Below are positions 1 through 5,283 of a stretch of DNA of 6,938 nucleotides, piece after piece. A program made the position numbers and the translations under genes. The stretch comes from a bacterium BMS3Bbin07 (lineage in GTDB: Bacteria; Nitrospirota; Thermodesulfovibrionia; Thermodesulfovibrionales; JdFR-85), in assembly GCA_002898135.1 (NCBI GenBank), contig BDTQ01000181.1, forward strand, positions 1 through 6,938. The letters are read 5' to 3'. Numbering within the stretch: the stretch's first letter is position 1; the number at the start of each line of letters is the position of its first letter. The notes under the pieces were generated by a model. That model was not told where the DNA came from. It saw only the letters and a program-made list of their open reading frames with translations, and did not search any database.

Positions 1-1877
1 CTCGGCTCTATCGAACCCCTCCTTGAACTAACCCTCACCCTTGTCCTTTTTCCGATACCGAGCCTTTCTGCATCAGCGGGGTTTATCTCTACGAGGCATT
101 CAGGCTCTTCCCTTTCAAGCACAGTAGTCCTCCTGCACATCGTCCCTGTATGATAATGGAAAGAGAGGCGTCCGGTGGTAAGGAGAAAGGGGAATGCCTC
201 ATCTGGCGGCTCATCAGGCGGCAGGAAATCCACTGTAATGAACGTGCCAAGCCCCTTGGCAAACTTTTTTCTGTGCAGGTAGGGTGTCCCGGGATGACTG
301 CTGTCAAGGCAGGGCCATTGAAGGCCAAAGCCCCCGGATAACCTGTGGTGGAGTATCCCACCGTAAGACGGGGTAAGGAGGGCTATCTCTTCCATAACCT
401 CATAGGGTCCCCTGTAAGACATACTGTAACCCATCTTTTCTGCAAGGGCACAGATTATCTCGCCATCAGGCATTGATTCACCAACCGGTCCGACCGCCCT
501 GCCGAGAAGCTGAACTCTCCGCTCGGTATTTGTAAAGGTTCCTTCCTTCTCGGCAAAGGATGCAGCGGGCAGGATTACGTCGGCAAGCACTGAGGTCTCA
601 TTCGGGAATATGTCCTGTACAACAAGGAATTCAAGTCTCTCCATCGACTCCCTGACATGATGAAGGTCAGGGTCGGACATCAGGGGATTTTCTCCCATTA
701 TGTACATGGCCTTCAGACTGCCCATACGTGCCGCCTCCATCATCTCCATTATGGTCAGCCCCGGAGAGACAGGGAGTTTTTTCCGCCATGCCCTTTCGAA
801 CTTCCTTCTTGCCCCCGCATCCGTTACTTTCTGATAGCCACTGTAAACATTCGGCAGGGCCCCCATATCGCAGGCCCCCTGCACATTGTTCTGCCCCCTC
901 AGCGGGTTAATCCCGGACATCGGCAGGCCGATATGCCCGGAGAGCATGACCAGGTTGGCACAGGCCCTTACATTGTCCACCCCGGTTATATGCTGTGTAA
1001 TCCCCATTGCGTAAAAGAGCATAGAGCGCTTCTCCATTGCATATATCCTTGCAACACGCCTTATGTCATTGGCCTTGACCCCGGTAATCCCCTCAACAGT
1101 TGCTGGTGAATAACGCTTCAGCTCCTCTTCAAAGGGGTCGAAATTCTCGGTCCTTCTCCTGACAAAGTCGGCATCCACAAGCCCCTCGCTCACTACCACA
1201 TTCATTATCCCCATCAGAAGGGCAACGTCAGTGCCGCAGCGGTGCCTGAGGTGGATATGGGCAAACTCCGCTATCTGTGTCCTTCTCGGGTCTGCAACTA
1301 TCAGTGTGGCTCCACGGTCAACGGCCTCAAGCATATGCATACCGATCATCGGGTGCTGCTCCGTGGTGTTCGAACCAATCACAAAGAGGAGGCTTGCATC
1401 GGCAATCTCGCTTATGGAGTTGGTCATTGCCCCGGAGCCGAAAGCAGCAGCCAGCCCCCCCACGGTTGAGGAGTGACAGAGCCTGGCACAGTGGTCAATG
1501 TTGTTTGTTCCGAGCACTGCCCTTGCAAACTTCATCATCAGGTAATTTTCTTCATTTGTACACTTTGCCGAACTGAGAATCCCTGTGGAGTCTGGCCCAT
1601 GCTTTGTCCTGATCTCTCCAAGGCGTGCTGCTACAAGGGTCAATGCCTCATCCCAGGTGGCCTTTCTGAGGCTTTTCCCTTCTCTTATCAGGGGATATTT
1701 CAGTCTGTCGGGGTGGGTTGCAAACTCATGGGCATTCCAGCCCTTTACACAGAGGCTCCCCCTGTTTACCGGGTGGGCCCTGCTCGGAGAGGTGCCTGTA
1801 ATCCGCCCGTTCTCCACATGGAGGTAGAGGCCGCAACCGCAGCCGCAGTAAGGACAGACCGTCATAATCTTCTTCAT
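1..1877 (-). CDS. fdhF: Formate dehydrogenase catalytic (alpha) subunit, Cys-type, 3' end cut off
   Basis: Molybdopterin oxidoreductase that oxidises formate to CO2, passing electrons to partner subunits or a hydrogenase not present here. I read 625 codons without a stop before the left edge; E. coli FDH-H has 715 residues, so roughly 90 are missing. Visible: an N-terminal [4Fe-4S] site with C8, C11, C15 and C43, followed by K45 (electron-relay Lys in FDH-H); the metal-site segment CARLCHSSTVGGL with C134 where FDH-H has selenocysteine and H135 next to it; and the diagnostic RGQNNVQGACDMGALP at 327-342, including the formate-binding Arg. The C-terminal dinucleotide-binding domain starts near 560 and is truncated. 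The start MKKIMTVCPYC aligns with FDH-H from its first residue; an alternative ATG lies at 1865. There is no N-terminal [2Fe-2S] extension and no convincing Shine-Dalgarno site. Family assignment is very secure; the electron acceptor cannot be told from this window. Confidence 0.93.
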   Translation of the reverse strand, partial: MKKIMTVCPYCGCGCGLYLHVENGRITGTSPSRAHPVNRGSLCVKGWNAHEFATHPDRLKYPLIREGKSLRKATWDEALTLVAARLGEIRTKHGPDSTGILSSAKCTNEENYLMMKFARAVLGTNNIDHCARLCHSSTVGGLAAAFGSGAMTNSISEIADASLLFVIGSNTTEQHPMIGMHMLEAVDRGATLIVADPRRTQIAEFAHIHLRHRCGTDVALLMGIMNVVVSEGLVDADFVRRRTENFDPFEEELKRYSPATVEGITGVKANDIRRVARIYAMEKRSMLFYAMGITQHITGVDNVRACANLVMLSGHIGLPMSGINPLRGQNNVQGACDMGALPNVYSGYQKVTDAGARRKFERAWRKKLPVSPGLTIMEMMEAARMGSLKAMYIMGENPLMSDPDLHHVRESMERLEFLVVQDIFPNETSVLADVILPAASFAEKEGTFTNTERRVQLLGRAVGPVGESMPDGEIICALAEKMGYSMSYRGPYEVMEEIALLTPSYGGILHHRLSGGFGLQWPCLDSSHPGTPYLHRKKFAKGLGTFITVDFLPPDEPPDEAFPFLLTTGRLSFHYHTGTMCRRTTVLEREEPECLVEINPADAERLGIGKRTRVRVSSRRGSIEP

Positions 1878-1884
1878 AGAGTTT

Positions 1885-1890
1885 ATTATA
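1885..1890 (-). promoter_or_regulatory. Perfect -10 hexamer close to the fdh start
   Basis: On the minus strand a perfect TATAAT ends 7 bases before the fdh ATG at 1877. No good -35 box sits 16-18 bases upstream. If it is used, transcription would begin at or next to the start codon, giving a leaderless or nearly leaderless mRNA, which would fit the missing Shine-Dalgarno site. Chance occurrence in this AT-rich stretch is possible. Confidence 0.35.
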
Positions 1891-1958
1891 GCAGAGGGTG
1901 TATCATCTGTATATATCCGGATTGATCCCCGACCTGCCGTAAGGAGATAAATAAAATT

Positions 1959-1967
1959 TGATATAAT
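1959..1967 (+). promoter_or_regulatory. Extended -10 promoter for cutA
   Basis: TGATATAAT is a perfect extended -10 element (TGnTATAAT). No recognisable -35 hexamer is found 17 bases upstream, as is usual for extended -10 promoters. Predicted transcription start is near 1974, giving a leader of about 90 bases before cutA. Confidence 0.55.
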
Positions 1968-2048
1968 AGAGACTCGTTGATTCCCGGATGCAGAAAAGAC
2001 AACGGGTAATCCCCATGGCATCAAGGATATCCGGGCAGGCCCCGGCTT

Positions 2049-2056
2049 AAGGAGGT
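2049..2056 (+). promoter_or_regulatory. Strong ribosome binding site of cutA
   Basis: AAGGAGGT, nearly the full anti-16S complement, lies 7 bases before the cutA ATG. It fixes the start at 2064. The stop codon of a 20-codon upstream frame (1988-2050) overlaps its first two bases. Confidence 0.8.
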
Positions 2057-2063
2057 TAAGGTT

Positions 2064-2381
2064 ATGGAGTATTCAGTTGTTTTCATTACAGCACCTGATG
2101 AAGAAGAGGCAGCAAGGATCGCAAGGACTATTGTTGAAGAAAGGCTTGCAGGGTGTGTAAATATCGTAAAGGGCATACGTTCAATCTATAGCTGGGAAGG
2201 GAAGGTAGAGGATGAACACGAGGTCCTTATGATTGTAAAGACAAAAAGGGACCTCTTCAATGCACTTGAAAAGAGGGTGAAAGAACTCCATTCCTATAGT
2301 GTGCCGGAGATAATTTCACTTCCGCTTGTTGAGGGGTCTGAAGAGTATCTGAGCTGGCTTAAGCATGAATTGATACGTTGA
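2064..2381 (+). CDS. cutA: CutA1 divalent-ion tolerance protein
   Basis: Small trimeric protein of the CutA1 family (ferredoxin-like fold, related in shape to PII proteins). The name comes from copper tolerance in E. coli; the molecular role is still not settled. At 105 residues it has the usual family length. Visible family blocks in order: N-terminal strand YSVVFITAPD (3-12), helix with EERLAGCVNI (25-34, conserved Cys31), SIYSWEGKVE (40-49), the strand EVLMIVKT (53-60), HSYSVPEI (76-83, usually HPYEVPEI) and the C-terminal YLSWL (95-99). It has no signal peptide, so it should be cytoplasmic. It has its own extended -10 promoter and a strong ribosome binding site, reads away from fdh, and ends 2 bases from the convergent nfu gene. 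The context gives no link to metal export. Confidence 0.95.
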   Translation: MEYSVVFITAPDEEEAARIARTIVEERLAGCVNIVKGIRSIYSWEGKVEDEHEVLMIVKTKRDLFNALEKRVKELHSYSVPEIISLPLVEGSEEYLSWLKHELIR

Positions 2382-2383
2382 CC

Positions 2384-2611
2384 CTACACTGCCTCTACTG
2401 CCTTGACCTCGGGGATATCCTGCTTCATTGCAGTCTCAATTCCTCCCTTCAGGGTCATTATGGACATGGGACAAGTACCGCAGGCACCAACGAGTCTCAC
2501 CTTTACAACATTGTCATCTGTAATCTCAACGAGTTCGACGTCTCCACCATCCCTCTGAAGCGTTGGTCTGATCCTGTTTATCACCTCTTCAACCTTTGTC
2601 CTGTCAATCAT
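2384..2611 (-). CDS. nfu: NifU C-terminal-domain (Nfu) iron-sulfur scaffold/carrier
   Basis: A 75-residue protein that is only the NifU C-terminal domain, which binds a [4Fe-4S] cluster between two subunits and hands it to target enzymes. Visible: helix VEEVINRIRPTLQRDGGDVELV (8-28) with the typical DGGDVELV, then the core GACGTCPMSIMTLKGGIE (42-59), with the CxxC ligands C44 and C47. It lacks the IscU-like and central [2Fe-2S] domains of full NifU and the degenerate A-type domain of NfuA. The start at 2611 is backed by a GAGGAG ribosome binding site at about 2619-2626, 7 bases upstream. A single-gene unit, divergent from rho and convergent with cutA. A possible client in the window is the [4Fe-4S] formate dehydrogenase, but that is only inference. 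Confidence 0.95.
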   Translation of the reverse strand: MIDRTKVEEVINRIRPTLQRDGGDVELVEITDDNVVKVRLVGACGTCPMSIMTLKGGIETAMKQDIPEVKAVEAV

Positions 2612-2733
2612 TGATATGCTCCTCTCTGGATCGAATTTTTATCAGGGTAATCTGAATATACCCGGAATTACTCTATTTTCCTATTTTCAGCATACCAAAA
2701 GCAACCCTGCAAGGGCTTTCTTGACTCGTGCAG

Positions 2734-2762
2734 TTGACAAAGTTTTCTCTTTATTGTACTCT
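2734..2762 (+). promoter_or_regulatory. Promoter candidate for the rho leader (TTGACA, 17 bases, TACTCT)
   Basis: A perfect -35 TTGACA (2734-2739) is followed after exactly 17 bases by TACTCT (2757-2762), which keeps the first, second and last bases of the -10 consensus. Transcription would start near 2769, giving a rho leader of roughly 480 bases. Confidence 0.5.
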
Positions 2763-2821
2763 ATACATTAGAATTATGAGAGAAGCTTTTTATTCAAGGT
2801 CTCTTCAGGCGATAATCAGGA

Positions 2822-2827
2822 TATAAT
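2822..2827 (+). promoter_or_regulatory. Second -10 candidate for the rho leader
   Basis: Perfect TATAAT, but with no good -35 box at 16-18 bases and no TGn extension. It may be a second, weaker start for the rho transcript (start near 2834) or chance in AT-rich DNA. Confidence 0.3.
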
Positions 2828-2868
2828 TTATGCAACACGTTGCTCCTGCCATATCAGAGGGGAGGAGG

Positions 2869-2892
2869 ATGCAGATTCCTGTTCATACCTAA
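2869..2892 (+). other. 7-codon open frame with a strong SD-like run (leader peptide candidate)
   Basis: ATG to TAA encoding MQIPVHT. The purine run GAGGGGAGGAGG (about 2857-2868) abuts the ATG, so the best anti-16S match is close to or slightly too near the start codon. It lies downstream of both promoter candidates and upstream of the hairpin at 2984-3004. It could be a leader peptide that couples translation to rho expression, as has been proposed for rhoL in E. coli, or simply a purine-rich stretch. Confidence 0.2.
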
Positions 2893-2983
2893 AACACCGA
2901 GAGAGAATGAATTATTTTCTTCAGTTATTTAGATCGGGGTTTCCTTTATCAATTAATGGTTGTACCCAACAGGCGGCAAAATT

Positions 2984-3008
2984 GATGGCATTATGGTTGC
3001 CATCTTTT
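2984..3008 (+). terminator. Terminator-like hairpin in the rho leader
   Basis: GATGGCA (2984-2990) and TGCCATC (2998-3004) form a perfect 7-base-pair stem with a 7-base loop, followed directly by TTTTA. It lies about 240 bases before rho and downstream of both promoter candidates, so it would act as an attenuator of rho rather than as the end of another gene; no intact plus-strand gene precedes it within 600 bases. The stem has only four G-C pairs and the T run is short, so it would be weak. It could work in both directions, since the minus strand has AATTTT after the stem. Confidence 0.4.
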
Positions 3009-3236
3009 ACCCTTAAGACCCTGAGGAATGAAAAATAGCTCTCAACGGCTGAGAATATCACGAATACCAGCCTCTTTTATAAAAAATCAAGTGTTATAAA
3101 AATTCAAGGCTCTGAAAACCTGCCGGTCTAATCAGGTTAATAAATATCTTCAGCTATTAGAAAAAAACAATGAAGAAGCCATAGGCTTTCTTAGTAATAC
3201 TTATCTGGAAAGACTTGACACCTTAACAGATATTTT

Positions 3237-3242
3237 AAGGAG
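3237..3242 (+). promoter_or_regulatory. Ribosome binding site of rho
   Basis: AAGGAG lies 6 bases before the ATG at 3249 and decides the rho start. It sits inside the last codons of the start-less frame 3100-3252. Confidence 0.75.
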
Positions 3243-3248
3243 TGCATC

Positions 3249-4508
3249 ATGAGTAATGTCTCGATTTCTGAACTAAAAGAAAAGACCATTGAGGAACTCT
3301 CCCAGGTAGCCCACCAACTGCGTATTGACGGTGTTCCCGGGATGAGGAAACAGGAACTTATATACGCAATATTGCATGCCCAGGCTGAAAAAACCGGAAA
3401 CCTCTTTGCAGAGGGTGTCCTTGAGATACTGCCTGACGGCTTTGGTTTTTTGCGTTCACCTGATTACAGCTACCTGCCAAGCCCTGACGATATATATGTA
3501 TCCCCATCGCAGATAAGGCGGTTTAATCTGCGGACAGGTGACCTTGTGTCCGGACAGATACGGCCTCCGAAAGAGAGTGAGCGGTATTTTGCGCTGCTCA
3601 AGGTCGAGGCCATCAACCATGAACCACCTGATGACAATATAACGCGTCCGCTCTTTGATAATCTTGTTCCCTACTACCCTACTGAAAAGATTAACCTGGA
3701 GCACAGCTCAAGCGATTATTCCACAAGGGTTATGGACCTCATCACACCAGTTGGCAAAGGACAGCGCGGCATGATCGTTGCAGCGCCAAGGACAGGCAAG
3801 ACCATGCTCCTGCAATCAATTGCCAAGGCAATAAAGCATAACCAGCCGGAGATACACCTCATTATCCTCCTTATTGATGAGAGGCCTGAGGAGGTAACAG
3901 ACTGGAGAAGGCAGGTTGAGACTGCAGAGATAATAGGTTCTACCTTTGATGAGCCACCCCAGAGACATACCCAGGTATCTGAAATGGTTATTGAGCGGGC
4001 AAAGAGGCTTGTTGAGATAAAGAGGGATGTTGTCATTCTCCTTGACAGCATAACCCGGCTTGCCCGTGCATACAATACCATCATTCCTGCAAGCGGAAAG
4101 GTACTCTCCGGTGGTCTTGATGCCCATGCCCTTCAAAAACCCAAGCGGTTTTTCGGTACGGCAAGGAATATTGAGACCGGAGGCAGCCTTACAATCATTG
4201 CCACCGCCCTTGTTGATACCGGCAGCCGTATGGATGATGTCATTTTTGAAGAATTTAAAGGTACAGGCAACATGGAACTCCATCTCGACAGAAGGCTTGT
4301 TGAGAAAAGGATATTCCCGAGTATTAACATCAATGCCTCCGGTACGAGAAAAGAGGAGTTGCTGGTTGAAAAGGATGTGCTTAACAAGATGTGGATACTC
4401 AGAAAGGTGCTTAATCCCCTGGGAACAGTGGAGAGTATGGAATTCCTGTTGGGCAAGCTCAGAGGTACCAAGGCCAACAAAGAGTTTCTTGAAATGATGA
4501 ATAAGTAA
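3249..4508 (+). CDS. rho: Transcription termination factor Rho
   Basis: Hexameric RNA helicase that loads on untranslated RNA and uses ATP to release RNA polymerase. 419 residues, the same length as E. coli Rho. Domains in order: Rho_N helical domain (about 5-45), OB-fold primary RNA site (about 52-120, with DGFGFLRS 63-70 and [19 protein letters not shown] 80-98), then the RecA-like ATPase. Catalytic pieces: P-loop APRTGKT (179-185), catalytic Glu211 in IDERPEEV, Walker B ILLDSITR with D266, Q-loop [10 protein letters not shown] (280-289), R-loop FKGTGN (336-341, K337) and arginine finger R367 in SGTRKEELL. Numbering matches E. coli up to E211 and then runs one ahead, because there is one extra residue at about 222-228. 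The residue equivalent to E. coli K181 is Arg. All key residues are present, so it should be active. The gene has a long leader of its own. Confidence 0.98.
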   Translation: MSNVSISELKEKTIEELSQVAHQLRIDGVPGMRKQELIYAILHAQAEKTGNLFAEGVLEILPDGFGFLRSPDYSYLPSPDDIYVSPSQIRRFNLRTGDLVSGQIRPPKESERYFALLKVEAINHEPPDDNITRPLFDNLVPYYPTEKINLEHSSSDYSTRVMDLITPVGKGQRGMIVAAPRTGKTMLLQSIAKAIKHNQPEIHLIILLIDERPEEVTDWRRQVETAEIIGSTFDEPPQRHTQVSEMVIERAKRLVEIKRDVVILLDSITRLARAYNTIIPASGKVLSGGLDAHALQKPKRFFGTARNIETGGSLTIIATALVDTGSRMDDVIFEEFKGTGNMELHLDRRLVEKRIFPSININASGTRKEELLVEKDVLNKMWILRKVLNPLGTVESMEFLLGKLRGTKANKEFLEMMNK

Positions 4509-4543
4509 CAAGGTCATCTTTTGGGCTTGTGCATGTTTTCTGC

Positions 4544-4580
4544 TTTCCCCTCTAAAAAGAGGGGATTAAGGGGTGTGTTC
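4544..4580. repeat. Hairpin repeat CCCCTCT-AAAA-AGAGGGG plus TTAAGGGG tail
   Basis: A perfect 7-base-pair stem (4547-4553 with 4558-4564) with an AAAA loop is followed by ATTAAGGGGTG. This shape, a C-rich arm, a G-rich arm and then a TTAAGGGG tail, is a familiar dispersed intergenic repeat in many bacterial genomes; that it is repeated in this genome cannot be shown from one copy. It lies 38 bases after the rho stop. There is no T run behind the stem, so intrinsic termination is doubtful, although it may protect the rho mRNA 3' end. Confidence 0.55.
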
Positions 4581-4641
4581 CTTATTGGACATCCTTTATT
4601 CCGATTCTGCAAGCAATGACAAACAATAGCAGGGACAGAGT

Positions 4642-5031
4642 ATGGAATTTACTGATAACGGCGCCTGTTTTGTCTGTGGAAAGACAAATCCTTCCGGACT
4701 AAGACTCGATTTTTCCATGTCAAATGGTCACGCAAGCGCTACCTACCTTCCGGATAAGATACACCAGGGATACCGGGACATTCTCCATGGTGGGCTTATT
4801 TCAACCCTCATTGATGAAGCAGCTGTAAAGGCGGCATCCTCCCTTGGCATCAAGGCCATTACCGTCGAGATATGTGTCAGGTTCAAGACCCCGCTTATGA
4901 TAGGTGAAAGATGTATGGTTGAGGCCTCTGCCGAACCGGTCAGGGGGAGGCTGATAGAAGGGGTTGCTGTGGTGAAAAAGATGGACGGTACCATAGTTGC
5001 TGAAGGACATCTCAAGCTTTTCAGGACATGA
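4642..5031 (+). CDS. PaaI-type hotdog-fold thioesterase
   Basis: 129-residue member of the 4HBT/PaaI hotdog superfamily, which hydrolyses acyl-CoA or aryl-CoA thioesters; the substrate cannot be told. Visible: the N-terminal CFVCGKTNPSGL (9-20), the block HQGYRDILHGGLISTLIDEA (41-60), which holds the HGG turn (49-51) and the acidic D58/E59 at the start of the long hotdog helix, then strands such as VEICVRFKTPLMIGE (75-89) and the C-terminal EGHLKLF. The protein has no signal peptide or membrane segment and would work as a dimer or tetramer in the cytoplasm. The start is chosen from AGGGA at 4631-4635, 6 bases upstream. It lies 133 bases behind rho on the same strand, so read-through from rho is possible; I found no clear promoter. 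It converges on yidC. Confidence 0.88.
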   Translation: MEFTDNGACFVCGKTNPSGLRLDFSMSNGHASATYLPDKIHQGYRDILHGGLISTLIDEAAVKAASSLGIKAITVEICVRFKTPLMIGERCMVEASAEPVRGRLIEGVAVVKKMDGTIVAEGHLKLFRT

Positions 5032-5067
5032 AAGATAGAAGGAGTAGAGTGGTGTCAACTCTCAAGC

Positions 5068-5133
5068 GTCATTCCGGCTTGTCCGGAATCAAAGAGGGAT
5101 ATGATTCCGGACTCCCGATGTGGCGGGAATGAC
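5068..5133. repeat. 66-base nested inverted-repeat element (GTCATTCC...GGAATGAC)
   Basis: The ends GTCATTCC (5068-5075) and GGAATGAC (5126-5133) are perfect inverted repeats. Inside, ATTCCGG (5071-5077) pairs with CCGGAAT (5083-5089), and CCGGAATC (5083-5090) also pairs with GATTCCGG (5103-5110), so alternative folds compete. CCCG/CGGG segments near the right end add to the stem. The GTCATTCCGG...GGAATGAC type is a well-known dispersed intergenic repeat in many anaerobes and proteobacteria. It lies between the convergent thioesterase and yidC genes, where it could act as a two-way transcription barrier. Confidence 0.7.
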
Positions 5134-5283
5134 AAATTCAAACACCCCGACATTACTAAGGTTGACATGACAGTAGTATACTTGTTTTTATCTTTGTTGT
5201 CTGCGCCACAGAAATTGTGACCGGCAGGTGTTACTGTGAGTATGCAGTACGGAATCTTCCCTGAAAGCCCCCACCTTTATTTG
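5134..5283. other. Convergent gap after yidC
   Basis: Space between the inverted-repeat element and the yidC stop. Apart from weak 5-base-pair inverted repeats (TACTG...CAGTA near 5232-5250) I see nothing, and no intrinsic terminator with a T run for yidC. Confidence 0.4.

Larger units (their letters stand above)
2612..3248. other. Long intergenic region / rho leader
   Basis: 637 bases without a recognisable intact gene between the divergent nfu and rho. It is visibly AT-richer than the flanking genes. It holds the nfu ribosome binding site, two promoter-like sites pointing to rho, a 7-codon open frame with a strong Shine-Dalgarno-like run, a 43-codon frame with a terminator-like hairpin inside it, and a start-less frame running into rho. 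From 2640 to about 2733 I see nothing I can name. Confidence 0.6.
2907..3252 (+). pseudogene. Possible decayed gene overlapping the start of rho
   Basis: Three pieces look like protein-coding sequence. From ATG 2907 to TAG 3036-3038 is a 43-codon frame (begins MNYFLQLFRSGFPLSINGC). The same frame stays open after the TAG for 30 more codons to TAA 3129-3131. The +1 frame is open from 3100 to TGA 3250-3252 and contains a helix-like stretch (NKYLQLLEKNNEEAIGF, then [13 protein letters not shown]), but has no ATG, GTG or TTG. Its stop overlaps the rho ATG as ATGA, a common coupling arrangement in intact operons. One amber codon and one frameshift near 3100-3130 would join them into a protein of about 114 residues. 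I recognise no family. It could also be chance openness in AT-rich leader DNA. Confidence 0.27.

Noticed and set aside
1..1877. Many plus-strand open frames (for example 657-1109 and 1473-1925)
   Set aside because: They lie over the well-supported formate dehydrogenase gene on the other strand and show no family motifs; shadows of a codon-biased gene.
2378..2614. Plus-strand frame of 78 codons overlapping nfu
   Set aside because: Antisense shadow of nfu, which has a clear CxxC core and ribosome binding site on the minus strand.
3117..3138. AACCTG...CAGGTT inverted repeat in the rho leader
   Set aside because: Only 6 base pairs with a 10-base loop and no T run; not enough to call a terminator or operator.
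3176..3188. AAGCC-ATA-GGCTT hairpin 60 bases before rho
   Set aside because: Five base pairs only and no following T run; expected by chance.
3215..3236. TTGACA just before rho
   Set aside because: No -10 box at 16-18 bases; a start there would lie inside rho. TATTTT at 3231 is only 10 bases away.
3456..4517. Open frames antisense to or out of frame with rho (minus 3816-4517, 3716-4084; plus 4060-4497)
   Set aside because: rho is intact with all motifs; these are shadows without recognisable features.
4585..4613. TTGGAC as a -35 box for the thioesterase gene
   Set aside because: Sequence 17 bases downstream (TGCAAG) does not resemble a -10 box.
5162..5182. TTGACA followed by TATACT in the gap after the thioesterase gene
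   Set aside because: Only 9 bases separate them, too close for a promoter, and no gene on the plus strand follows within the convergent region.
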